Assembly (NCBI GenBank): GCA_903832005.1
Contig: CAIKZO010000114.1
Coordinates: 62,001-126,000 of the forward strand
Source: Enhydrobacter aerosaccus
GTDB lineage: Bacteria; Pseudomonadota; Alphaproteobacteria; Reyranellales; Reyranellaceae
Direction: 5' to 3'
Length of the DNA: 64,000 bases
Each line of letters opens with the position of its first letter. Positions within the stretch are counted from its first letter, which is position 1. A program made the translations under genes and the position numbers. Shown one piece after another: positions 1 to 9,913 of the stretch. The notes under the pieces are model-generated. The model was given only the letters and a program-made list of their open reading frames with translations, was not told the origin of the DNA and ran no database searches.

Positions 1-3000
1 GCCACGCGGGCCATAGAAGCCCAGAGCTTTCCGGCGTCACCGCTGCAAGCTGCCGACGTGTTTCCCGATGCCATTGGTGCAGATGCGCGGGCGCACTCTT
101 TGGCAGCTCATCCCACAGATCGTTTTCAGCGAGCAGCGCGCGCAACAGCCGAAGGAGCAGCGTCTCGCCGGCTGCTTCGTCAGGGTCAGCAGTGAGCGAG
201 GACGCCGGGCGGACACTCTCGACAATGTCGATCGGCGCGCTTTCACTCGTCAGCCGCTCGAGTTGGAGGCGGTTCGGCACCAACACCTGCAGGCGCGCCC
301 GCAACGCGAGCAGCCCCGCCGCATCGATGCCGGAATCGACCAGCCTGCCGTGCGGGTCTACGTCGGCAGGCGCAACTCCCAGCAATTGGGCCACCTCGCG
401 AACGACGACCTCGACAACACTATGGTCAGCCTCCGGGACAATGGCGTCCGCCGCCAGGGCGCCGGCAGATTGGCCCGTCTCCACCACCTGTCCTTCGGCC
501 ACGGGTCCAGCCCTGCCGCTTTCAAAGAAGGCGCGTGCGACAGCGCCGCCGGGCTGGCTCGGCACGAACGCCATTTGAGGCAAGGTGCAGCGCAGCAGGA
601 CGTCCAGTGCTCGAAAGCCTGCCTTGGGCTCCACTGATCCGAAGCCAAGCCCGAACATCCGCTCACGGTAGGCCGGTGTAGCGACCACGCCGGCGTCTGC
701 CCAATAACCCCAGTTGATCGTCTTGACCGTACTGGGCCAACGACGGCCCAACCGTTCGGCAAATCTGTCGGCAAAGCACGACGCGGCAGCATAGTTGCCC
801 TGGCCGGCAGGCGCCGCGAAGGCATTTATGGACGAGAAGAACAGGATCAATTCCGGCGGCCGATCCTGGAACACCGTCTCGATTGCGCGGCAGATTCCGG
901 CTTTCGCGGCCATGACACGGTCGAACTGCGCCGGACTCATGGTCTCGAGTCTCGCGTCGTCCAGCACGATCGCGGAGTGAATGATGCCGTGGACCGCCCC
1001 GTGCTGCGCGAAGGCTTCGTCACGCACGCGCCCAAGAGCCTCGGGATCGGCGGCGTCCGCCTGGATATATCGGGGAGCTGCGCCGATCCGCGCCAAACGA
1101 TCGATCTGCTCCTGAATGCCGGAGGATAGAGGGCGACGACCGACCCAGACGATGCGTGCATCGAATTGCCTGATCGCCCATTCGCTCCAGGCGGTGCCGA
1201 CGCCCCCGGAGCCACCGATCACCAGATAGACTCCGCCGCGACGCAGCGGCGTCGGCATCGCATCGAAAGCATCGGGCCGTGCCAGCGGCAGCAATGCCAA
1301 CCGGAGCCAGTCACCTTGATCGACTCGCCAGGCCGGAACCGGCCGCTCGGCGCGCACGTGAAGCACGCTATCGGGAACGCTGGCATCGTCGCCGCTGATC
1401 TCGACGATCCGCATTGCCCATGTCGGATGTTCCATGGCGGCCGTGCGCAGCAGCGCCTGGCAGGCAGCGACATCGGGGTCCGGGAAGGCAGATCCTTCGG
1501 CGCGACGGGTCAGGATCGTCCATTCCAGGCGACGCTCGCCCACCCCTGCTTTCAGCAACGCTTTCAGTTCTTGAAAGACGCGCCGCGCGCCATCCCAAGT
1601 GGCATGTGCCGTGGGGTTGGCCGGCTCGTCGATACGCCAAAGGACATGGTCGATATCCGACAGCCCCTCAGGCCGAAATTCGCCCGGAGCCCGCCGCATC
1701 ATCGTCCGGAAAGGACGCGCAAGGCGCTCCAACAGCGCGTCGGCCGGACCGATCATCAGCAGGGACTGCGCACTGCACCGGTCGGCTTCCTCGCACGGAG
1801 GGACCGCCGGATGCATCTGCCAGACCGGCACCAACAGCGGCGTATCCTGCAACCTGCCGGAAGGAGCGCGATGAAGCTGGAAGCCACGCAAACTGACCAG
1901 GACATCGCCCTCGTCGGTCAGCAGATCGATGTCGAAGCCGTGCGAGGGTACACCTGAGTCGCCGCGACGAGGACGCGCCCAGGCATAAGCAGCGCGGCTG
2001 ATCGCGCCGTGAATGACAACGCCATCCAACGCGACCGGCAGCGGCGGCGACGCGGCTGGCGAGCCGTCCAGCATCGACAGCAAAGTCGACTGGAAGGCAC
2101 TGTCGAGAATACCGGGCCGAAGCGTCTGCCCATCGTCCGCGCTCGGGCGCAGCCGTACCAGTACTCCTTGTTCCGTCCGATCGACGAAGTCGATGCCCTG
2201 GTGGCTCGCTCCGTAATGAAGACCGTGCTGGCTGAACCGTTGATAACACTCAGCCGCGGCCTCGTGGATGGCGCTGGCTGCCTGGAGCGTACCGACGTCG
2301 ATCGCCTCGGGAACCGGCAGGCGGCTCCACCGAATCGCACCACGACAAAACGGTGTCTGATCGTCGGCGGCCGTATCGGGATAGATTTCGAAACTGGCTT
2401 CCTCCGCGCCGGCCGAGACGACGATGGTCAGAAGCAGAGTAGCCTTGCCGTCGGTCGGAACGCAGGGGCGCTGCCACACGACATCCAGCAACTCGATGCA
2501 GCGCTCCGGTCCTGCCGCGGAAATATCATTGGCCGCGGCATGGGCCATTGCCAGATACGCCGCTGCCGGCAACATGCTTCGATCGCCGACGCGATGGTCG
2601 GCAAACACCGGCTCGCCGGCTGCGAAGACCGACCGATAACGCTGCATCCCGGGCCGGGAAATGTTTTCGTGCAGCATCGGATGCAATCGGCCGACAATCG
2701 ATGATCCTTCGATCGCCGGCCCTTGCGGCAGCCAGTGCCGCTCCGGAGCGAAAGGATAGCCAGGCAGGTCAATAATGCGAGGCGGTGCCGCCCACAGCGT
2801 AGACCATTCGATATCCACACCGAGACGCCAGGCTTGCTCGAGCTTGGCAAGGTCTCGCCTGGCCATCCATTGCGAAACGAGAAGCGACATATCCCCGTCG
2901 CTGCGCAGCAACCGCAGGAGTGGATCGTTGGTCTGAACGGATTCGGCGGCCGCGCCCCGATGCGCATCGTCGGCGAGGAAGCGTTCCAGTTGCGCGCGCA

Positions 3001-6000
3001 ACGCCTCGATCGTCTCGGCAATGAACACAGTCCGGAACTCAAAGGCTTCGCGCCCCGTTTGCAGCGTGTAGGCCAGGCCCGGCAGATCGCCCTCCGGGAT
3101 TTCCGCAAGCGCTGCCAGCAGGCTCGCGACGACGGCATGCAGACGTCCCGGAGTCCGCGCAGAGAGAGGAACGATCCATCGATCTTCGCGCCCGGGCGGC
3201 GGGGTGGGATTCTCGTACTCCTCGACCAGCACGTGGCTGTTGGAGCCGCCGGCGCCGAAGGAGCTTATGCCTGCCAGCAGCGGCCTCTCCACGCCATCGA
3301 TGACGGGCCGCTGCCAGCGCTCGACGCCTTGCTGCACGACGAACGGCGTGGTGCCGAAGTCGATATGAGGATTGGTCGTCGCGGAATGCAGCGACGGCAC
3401 GAGGCTGCGATGGCGGAGTTGCAGAAGGACCTTGATCAGCCCGGCAACGCCTGCCGCCGCCTCGAGATGCCCGAAGTTCGATTTGACAGAACCGATGGCG
3501 CAGAAACCGGTATCGGGGGTCTGACCTCGGTATGCCTCGGTGAGAGCTGCGATTTCGATCGGATCGCCAAGTTCAGTGCCCGTGCCGTGGGCTTCGAGGT
3601 AGCTGACGGCGCGCGGATCGACCCCGCCCCGCTGCATTGCCTCGCGGATCACCGCTGCCTGTGCCCTCGGATTTGGAACGGTGTAACCATGCGTCTTGCC
3701 GCCATGGTTGATTGCTGTTGAACGGATGACGCCGTGAATGCGCCGTCCCGCTGCACGCGCCGCGTCGAGCTTCTGGAGCAGCACGACGGCTACCCCTTCG
3801 CCGGGCACATAGCCGTCGCCGCCGGCGCCAAAGCTGCGGCAGCGCCCATCGCTGGCCAGGAAGTGATTCTGCGACAGGAAAAGTTGCTTGCTCGTGCCCA
3901 GGGACAGGTTAACCCCGCCGGCCAGGGCCACGTCGCTCTCGCCGCTGATCAGGCTTTGGCAGGCAAGATGCAGCGCCGTCAGGGACGACGAGCAGGCCGT
4001 ATCGATCGCGAGACTGGGGCCGTGGAAGTCACACACATACGAGACCCGATTGGCGATGCTGTAGAGCAGATTGCTTGGCGCCACGGCATGGCCGGCAGCG
4101 CGGGAGCGAATGCCCAGTTCCAGATAGGGCTGCCACAGGACTCCCGCGAATACCCCGACCTTGCGCGACGCCAACGCCGCGCGCGTATAGCCGGCATCCT
4201 CCAGCGCGTTCCACGCCACTTCGAGGAACAGACGCTCCTGAGGATCGGTCTGCTCGGCCTCGCGCGGCGTGATGTTGAAGAAGAGCGGATCGAAGTGATC
4301 GACACCATCCAGGAAGCCGCCCCAGGGCGCTTGGTCGACCGGTGTGCCGTCGAGATACGCCCGCTCGGCCGGCATCCTCTCGATACAGTCTCGCCCTTCC
4401 GATAGCACACGCCAGAAGTCGTCAGCCGTGCGCGCCCGCGGGAAGCGGAACGCCATGCCGACGATGGCAATGGCGTTGGCGTCCGCCGATGCCGGCGGCA
4501 GTGGCGCGGCCATCGGCAACGGTTCCGGCCTTGCTGGCGAAGGCGCGCGGGCAACGATCGGCGGTGAAGCGACGGCCACCTCGCCACGTCCTGTCGTTGT
4601 GTCGGCGCTCGCGAAATACGCCGCAAGCTCGGCGAGGTTCTGATACTCGAAGAACAAGGTCTTCGACTGGCCGCGACCGAAGACCTCCTCGATCCGCCGA
4701 TTGAGGTCCATGATCATCAGCGAATTGATGCCATAGTCCTTGAACGGCACGTGCGGGTCGATTTCACCGGCTGCCAGTCCGATGATCGGGGCGATGCATT
4801 CTGCGAGAACGCGTTGCGTCGCGGACTGATCCGGAACATCGGCTGCGATCGGCGGGCGCGCGTCTGCCGCCGCGCGCGAATGAACCATAATGGTGAAATC
4901 ACGCAGCGCGAGGACGACATGCCCATCGGCGTCGGCAACCTGCACATCGAACTTCACGACATCGCCGCCGGACGACCTGCTGCGAAGGATCGAATGGACG
5001 AAACATTCCGGCGGCACGAGGCCATGAATGTCGACTGCGCCGATGGCGACCGGGATGAACTCCCGTGCGGTCTGGTCCTGGTCGCGATTGTTGATCAGCG
5101 CCGTCTGGAAGACGCCGGTCAGAAGGGTCGGATGAAGCAGATAGTCATTCCAGCTTTCAGCCACCGCCTCCGGCAGCTGGAGTCGGGCCAGCGCCTCGCC
5201 CTCCGACAGGACGATGTCGCTCATCGGCATGAAGCTTGGCCCGACATGCAGCCCTTCGGCGTGGATCTGCCGATAGACATCCGCGCGGCTACGCTGCCGC
5301 GGGCAACGCTTCCGGATCGCTTCCAGCGGCAGATCTGTCGGTGCCGGCGGGAAGGCGCCATGGACCAGCATCCCGGTCGCATGGATCGTCCGGCTGCCGT
5401 CCGCGCTCTCGCTGAAGATCTCGTAGCTGCTATGGCCGTCCTTGTCCCGTAGCTCGATGCAAACGTCGAACGCGGGTCCCGTGGAGGACAACTGCCGTAT
5501 CCAAAGTGCATCGAGCAGCCTGGTCACCGGCAGGTCGGGCCGAAACAGGGCGCCCGCCTCGCGCGCCAATTCCAGATAGCAGGCGCCGGGCACGTTGAAC
5601 TGGCCGCCGACGACATGGTCGACCATGTAGAACTCGCGATTCGTCACGCGCCGCCGGAACTTGCCTGCGGCGCTGTCACTGCGTTCCGGGTCGATCAGCC
5701 CATACGTCCGGTGCAGCAGCGCGATCGCCCCCAGCTTGGAGAAGGACGCTTCCAGTTCACTCCGATGACGCGCCAGCAGGATGTCGATGAGATGATCGGG
5801 GCGATCTTCCTCGAACAGCAGGATCGGCTTCAGCGATAGGCCCAGTACCTGATTGAGACGGGCGGTTAAATTCGCGGTGACGGCTGAGTCCAGCCCGAAG
5901 TCGCGCAATGACACGCCCGGCCCGAAACTCGCCGGGCTCTGCCCGAACTGCTCGGCAAGCACCACGGTCAGGTCGCGCGCCACCAGGTCGCGCAGATCAC

Positions 6001-9000
6001 CGTGAGACGGTTTCCAGGGCTCGCTCGCCACGCGCAAATGCTCGGAGATCTTCCGGCGATCGCCGGTGATTCCCAAGATTTGCGTTGCCTCTCCCGACGC
6101 AGCCAGCGCGATGGCATTTTGGAGCAGCTCCGCGACCGCCATCGACGGCAGCGGCTGCATCCCGAATTCCGTGAGAAGATGGGCTGCTTCCTCGCGCCCG
6201 ACCTTGATGCCGCCTTCGGCGAGCAGGGGCAGATTGAGCGAGAGAGAGACGCCGCGCCGCGCACCGGCGACAACGAGGCGGGCACGTTCCGCAGCGAATT
6301 GATCCAGATAGACGTTGGCACTGGCGTAGTCGCACTGGCCCTGGTTGGGCATCAGCGCCGCCACGGACGAGAAACACACAAACAGATCGAGGTCGTCCTG
6401 CGCGGTTGCCTCATCGAGATGAAGCGCGCCAAGCATCTTTGGCCGAAGCACGCGCGCGAACGACCCGGCCTGCTTGCGCAGGATGAAGCTATCTTCGATC
6501 GAACCCGCGGCATGGGCTACCGCGTGAATGCCGCCGAACATCCGTCGTGCCTCGGCAACGGCACGTTCGACCTGACCGCGATCTGCGATATCGCTCGGGA
6601 TATAGCGGACCTCACCGCCCAAAGCCTCGAGCTCCGCGATCCACGCGTCGATCGATGCGTCGGCGGGCCTGCGGCCAAGCAACACCAGCCGGGCACGGCA
6701 CGTTTCCACCAGCCACCGCCCGACGATGCGCCCCAGCCCGCCGGTGCCACCGGCGAGAATACAGGTACCGCCCCGCCGCATCGGCAGTCCCTCATTCAGG
6801 ACAAGCGGAGAGACGGGCTCGACCACTATTTCCCGCCGCTCGGTCCCCGACCATTCGGCGGCATGCAAAGTCGATGTCGGGTGGTGCGCCTCCGCAAGCC
6901 AACCGGCGGCCTGCCAATCGTCGCGGAACGCCACGACATCGAGCTGCAGCTTCGGATTCTCGATACTCAAGGTCCGCGCGAAGCCCGCCGCAGCGAGAAA
7001 TGCAGCCGCCAACGCCGGGTCGCGGATATCTCCCACGTACTTCAACTGCATCACACCGCGCGGCTTGGCGGCGATCAGGCACTGCACGATATCCAACAGG
7101 CGGAGCAGGTCCGCCTCGCCGGGCTCGCGTGCAAAGATGAGCCAAGGCTGGCTTTCCCAGTTGGGCTGGCCAAACACGTTGGTAAATTCGGAAACGGCCC
7201 CTTCGCTGCCGGACACGATATTCCGCACCGGCCGGCCGAGCGACTGCTGCACGGCGGCGTGGTCGACAGGCGCAGCATCGATGAGCAGCGGCATCAGGTC
7301 TGATACCGGGGCGACGACGGATCTCTCGGTCGATACGCGTGAGCTCACTTTATAGTACTGCAGATCGCTGGGCTCGACCGGAGCGACCGGCGGAGCGTCG
7401 GCGATCGCACGAACGTAGCCGCGCTTGGTGAAATCGCGAAAGAACGCCAGGCACGCCCCATCGCGATCGCAGCAATCGATGTCGAAGCCAATCACCGCAC
7501 CCGCGCCAGCCGGGGCGCGCTGTCGCACATGAATGAAGGCAATCTTTTTCAGATCGCCCTGATACTGGAAACGCTCCACGTGGAAAGGCACGAACTGCGC
7601 CGTGGCAGCGCTGCCGTTGCGGATGCTGAGAATGGCAGCCGCCTGCATCGCGGCGTCCCAAAGACCGGCACCGCTATCGCCCGCTTGTCGGTCGATGATC
7701 GCCACGGCCTCGTTCGGTCCGAGATGAGCACCGGCGAGGACACGGAAGGACGGCCCGTAATCGAGTCCGTTGTCGGCGAAGCGGCGATAGATTTCCGGCG
7801 CCTCGATCCGCTCGGCGCACCGTTGGATCGCTTCGGCAATAGGAACAACAGAAGCCTCAGGAGCGCCGATACGGACGCTGCCGCGGCAATGGTCAATGCC
7901 GCTTCTGAACACGAATGAGTGGTCGCTCGAAACAGTCAGCTCGAGCCCGGTATTGAGGACGTCGTCCGGAACCGCCAAAGGCTGCAGCCAGTAGGTATCG
8001 CGGACTTCCACTGCCTCAGTGGCACCGATCCGCTCGACGACCATCTTCAGGAAGGCTGCGGCGGGCATATGCCGTACGCCCTGCACCCGGTGGTCCCGCA
8101 ACACCGGGTCGTCCGCCCGGATCTCGATCCGGTCGTTGCCAAGCGCCGGCGGCACGGGCGCGACCTGCCGCGCTGTAAACCAGCAGGAGCGCCGCGCGAA
8201 CGGATATCCCGGCAACGAGATCCGGCGCCCCGGAACCTGCCTGCGGTCAAGCTTCAGATCGCCGGTGCGAATCCATTCGCGCGCCTGCACGGAGGGGGCG
8301 TCCGTGCTTCTTCCGTCCAGAAAGGCATCGACCGCCTCGGCCAGACCGGCGATGTCGGACGCCACGATGGCGCAACGCTCCTCGAAGACGTCGCGCCCGA
8401 ACATCAGGGTGTAGGCAACGTCGACAGGATTCGCGTCGCGGCCGGCGGCGCTACGGAAATGTGCAAGATGGGTCGCAAGCAAAGCGCGCAACCGATCGCG
8501 ACGCGCCGAAAACACGAAGAGCAGCGGCCCTTCATGGCGTGTCGCTGCAGCGGCCTCCGGTGCCTCTTCGAGGATGACATGGGCATTCACGCCGCCCATG
8601 CCGAAGCCGCTGATGCCGGCGCGCCATGGCCCCATCCCGTCGACACCTGGACGTGCCGCGCCATGGGCCAGAAAGAACGGTGACCCGGCCAATTCGATGT
8701 TCGCATTCGCCAACTGGAAGTGCAGCAACGGCGGGATTTCCCGATGTTGCAGCACGGCCAATGCCTTGATCAGCGAGGCCATTCCAGCGGCACTTTCCAG
8801 ATGCCCTATGTTGGTCTTTACCGAGCCAATGCCGCAGCTGTCTGCAGCCGCGGTCATGCCCAATTCGCCGAGCCTTTCGGCGAACGCTTGCTTCAGCGCT
8901 TCGATCTCGATCGGATCGCCGAGCCCAGTGCCCGTCCCATGTGCCTCGATATAGCGGATGGATCGCGGATCGATCTCCGCCTCGCGCAACGCCTGCAGGA

Positions 9001-9913
9001 TCACTTCGCGCTGCGCTGGCACGTTCGGCGCGGTCATGAAATTGGCGCGGCCCCCATGATTGATGGCGGTCGCGCGGATGACGCCGCGGATCCGGTCGCC
9101 ATCCTGGAGGGCGCGATCGAGGGGCTTGAGCAAAACGACGCCAGCGCCCTCGCCGCGCACATAGCCGTCGGCGCCGGCGTCGAAGGTCCTGCATCGTCCG
9201 CGCGGCGACAGCATCCCTGACTTGGCGTGCGAGATGTACATCCGCGGGCTGAGCAGGGCGTTGACCCCGCCGACCAGCGCCGCTTCGCAGCTCCCGTCAC
9301 GGAGGTCGCGGATCGCGTAGTGCAACGCCACGAGAGAGCTCGAACACGCCGTATCGATCGGAACGCTCGGGCCACGAAGATTGAAGAGAAAGGAGACACG
9401 GTTGGCGAGGATCGAATGGACGGTGCCGGTCGAGACAAAGGCCGGAAGTTCGGCCCCCAACATTTCCGCGTAGTCGTTCTTGGAAACGCCGGCGTAGACG
9501 CCGATCGGCCGGCCGGACAGGTCGCTTACCCGATAGCCCGCATCCTCGACGGCCCGCCATGCCGTTTCGAGGAACAGGCGATGCTGGGGATCGACGAAAT
9601 TCGCCTCCGCCGGCGACATCTGGAAGAAGAGCGGGTCGAATTGATCGATCCCCTCGATGAAGCCGCCCCAGCGACTGTTGGTCTTGTTCGGCTCGGTCTT
9701 CGGATCGCCGAACACGTCCTCCCAGCGCCACCGGTCCCTTGGGATTTCGGAGACTTGGTCGACGCCATTGCGCATGCCCTGCCAGAACGCCTCCGGGTCG
9801 TCGGCACCAGGAAAGCGGCAGGCCACTCCAATGATCGCGATTCCCGGAGTCCGAGTCCCCCGTCCTTCGATCGGCTCAGGTAGCGCGCTGCCTTGCTTTA
9901 GAGCGCTTGCCAA
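1..9913 (-). CDS. trans-AT type I polyketide synthase, C-terminus beyond the left edge
   Basis: A cytoplasmic assembly-line enzyme that extends and reduces a polyketide chain. The frame is open for 3304 codons to the left edge. Domains in order are KS1 (residues about 24-450; Cys190, His325, His371), DH1 (His608, Asp753), KR1 (about 1050-1210; Tyr1196), ACP1 (Ser1343 in GLDS), DH2 (His1433, with Thr1599 where Asp is expected), ACP2 (Ser1731 in GINS), KS2 (Cys1974, His2109, His2149), DH3 (His2440, Asp2604), KR2 (about 2890-3050; Tyr3041) and an ACP-like domain with Ala3198 in place of Ser. No AT is embedded, and the neighbouring AT-ER gene fits a trans-AT system. Both KRs keep the Asp associated with B-type stereochemistry (IED, LDD). 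No ATG or GTG precedes KS1. I chose TTG at 9913, which has AGGGG upstream and overlaps the AT-ER stop by 16 bases; this start is uncertain. No thioesterase is visible, so chain release lies outside the window. Confidence 0.93.
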   Translation of the reverse strand, partial: MASALKQGSALPEPIEGRGTRTPGIAIIGVACRFPGADDPEAFWQGMRNGVDQVSEIPRDRWRWEDVFGDPKTEPNKTNSRWGGFIEGIDQFDPLFFQMSPAEANFVDPQHRLFLETAWRAVEDAGYRVSDLSGRPIGVYAGVSKNDYAEMLGAELPAFVSTGTVHSILANRVSFLFNLRGPSVPIDTACSSSLVALHYAIRDLRDGSCEAALVGGVNALLSPRMYISHAKSGMLSPRGRCRTFDAGADGYVRGEGAGVVLLKPLDRALQDGDRIRGVIRATAINHGGRANFMTAPNVPAQREVILQALREAEIDPRSIRYIEAHGTGTGLGDPIEIEALKQAFAERLGELGMTAAADSCGIGSVKTNIGHLESAAGMASLIKALAVLQHREIPPLLHFQLANANIELAGSPFFLAHGAARPGVDGMGPWRAGISGFGMGGVNAHVILEEAPEAAAATRHEGPLLFVFSARRDRLRALLATHLAHFRSAAGRDANPVDVAYTLMFGRDVFEERCAIVASDIAGLAEAVDAFLDGRSTDAPSVQAREWIRTGDLKLDRRQVPGRRISLPGYPFARRSCWFTARQVAPVPPALGNDRIEIRADDPVLRDHRVQGVRHMPAAAFLKMVVERIGATEAVEVRDTYWLQPLAVPDDVLNTGLELTVSSDHSFVFRSGIDHCRGSVRIGAPEASVVPIAEAIQRCAERIEAPEIYRRFADNGLDYGPSFRVLAGAHLGPNEAVAIIDRQAGDSGAGLWDAAMQAAAILSIRNGSAATAQFVPFHVERFQYQGDLKKIAFIHVRQRAPAGAGAVIGFDIDCCDRDGACLAFFRDFTKRGYVRAIADAPPVAPVEPSDLQYYKVSSRVSTERSVVAPVSDLMPLLIDAAPVDHAAVQQSLGRPVRNIVSGSEGAVSEFTNVFGQPNWESQPWLIFAREPGEADLLRLLDIVQCLIAAKPRGVMQLKYVGDIRDPALAAAFLAAAGFARTLSIENPKLQLDVVAFRDDWQAAGWLAEAHHPTSTLHAAEWSGTERREIVVEPVSPLVLNEGLPMRRGGTCILAGGTGGLGRIVGRWLVETCRARLVLLGRRPADASIDAWIAELEALGGEVRYIPSDIADRGQVERAVAEARRMFGGIHAVAHAAGSIEDSFILRKQAGSFARVLRPKMLGALHLDEATAQDDLDLFVCFSSVAALMPNQGQCDYASANVYLDQFAAERARLVVAGARRGVSLSLNLPLLAEGGIKVGREEAAHLLTEFGMQPLPSMAVAELLQNAIALAASGEATQILGITGDRRKISEHLRVASEPWKPSHGDLRDLVARDLTVVLAEQFGQSPASFGPGVSLRDFGLDSAVTANLTARLNQVLGLSLKPILLFEEDRPDHLIDILLARHRSELEASFSKLGAIALLHRTYGLIDPERSDSAAGKFRRRVTNREFYMVDHVVGGQFNVPGACYLELAREAGALFRPDLPVTRLLDALWIRQLSSTGPAFDVCIELRDKDGHSSYEIFSESADGSRTIHATGMLVHGAFPPAPTDLPLEAIRKRCPRQRSRADVYRQIHAEGLHVGPSFMPMSDIVLSEGEALARLQLPEAVAESWNDYLLHPTLLTGVFQTALINNRDQDQTAREFIPVAIGAVDIHGLVPPECFVHSILRSRSSGGDVVKFDVQVADADGHVVLALRDFTIMVHSRAAADARPPIAADVPDQSATQRVLAECIAPIIGLAAGEIDPHVPFKDYGINSLMIMDLNRRIEEVFGRGQSKTLFFEYQNLAELAAYFASADTTTGRGEVAVASPPIVARAPSPARPEPLPMAAPLPPASADANAIAIVGMAFRFPRARTADDFWRVLSEGRDCIERMPAERAYLDGTPVDQAPWGGFLDGVDHFDPLFFNITPREAEQTDPQERLFLEVAWNALEDAGYTRAALASRKVGVFAGVLWQPYLELGIRSRAAGHAVAPSNLLYSIANRVSYVCDFHGPSLAIDTACSSSLTALHLACQSLISGESDVALAGGVNLSLGTSKQLFLSQNHFLASDGRCRSFGAGGDGYVPGEGVAVVLLQKLDAARAAGRRIHGVIRSTAINHGGKTHGYTVPNPRAQAAVIREAMQRGGVDPRAVSYLEAHGTGTELGDPIEIAALTEAYRGQTPDTGFCAIGSVKSNFGHLEAAAGVAGLIKVLLQLRHRSLVPSLHSATTNPHIDFGTTPFVVQQGVERWQRPVIDGVERPLLAGISSFGAGGSNSHVLVEEYENPTPPPGREDRWIVPLSARTPGRLHAVVASLLAALAEIPEGDLPGLAYTLQTGREAFEFRTVFIAETIEALRAQLERFLADDAHRGAAAESVQTNDPLLRLLRSDGDMSLLVSQWMARRDLAKLEQAWRLGVDIEWSTLWAAPPRIIDLPGYPFAPERHWLPQGPAIEGSSIVGRLHPMLHENISRPGMQRYRSVFAAGEPVFADHRVGDRSMLPAAAYLAMAHAAANDISAAGPERCIELLDVVWQRPCVPTDGKATLLLTIVVSAGAEEASFEIYPDTAADDQTPFCRGAIRWSRLPVPEAIDVGTLQAASAIHEAAAECYQRFSQHGLHYGASHQGIDFVDRTEQGVLVRLRPSADDGQTLRPGILDSAFQSTLLSMLDGSPAASPPLPVALDGVVIHGAISRAAYAWARPRRGDSGVPSHGFDIDLLTDEGDVLVSLRGFQLHRAPSGRLQDTPLLVPVWQMHPAVPPCEEADRCSAQSLLMIGPADALLERLARPFRTMMRRAPGEFRPEGLSDIDHVLWRIDEPANPTAHATWDGARRVFQELKALLKAGVGERRLEWTILTRRAEGSAFPDPDVAACQALLRTAAMEHPTWAMRIVEISGDDASVPDSVLHVRAERPVPAWRVDQGDWLRLALLPLARPDAFDAMPTPLRRGGVYLVIGGSGGVGTAWSEWAIRQFDARIVWVGRRPLSSGIQEQIDRLARIGAAPRYIQADAADPEALGRVRDEAFAQHGAVHGIIHSAIVLDDARLETMSPAQFDRVMAAKAGICRAIETVFQDRPPELILFFSSINAFAAPAGQGNYAAASCFADRFAERLGRRWPSTVKTINWGYWADAGVVATPAYRERMFGLGFGSVEPKAGFRALDVLLRCTLPQMAFVPSQPGGAVARAFFESGRAGPVAEGQVVETGQSAGALAADAIVPEADHSVVEVVVREVAQLLGVAPADVDPHGRLVDSGIDAAGLLALRARLQVLVPNRLQLERLTSESAPIDIVESVRPASSLTADPDEAAGETLLLRLLRALLAENDLWDELPKSAPAHLHQWHRETRRQLAAVTPESSGLLWPAW

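Noticed and set aside
1..600. A thioesterase ending the PKS.
   Set aside because: No GxSxG hydrolase domain is visible before the left edge; the frame is still open there.
1166..1957. Plus-strand frames within the PKS region.
   Set aside because: The minus-strand PKS frame is continuous with KS, DH, KR and ACP motifs; the plus frames show none.
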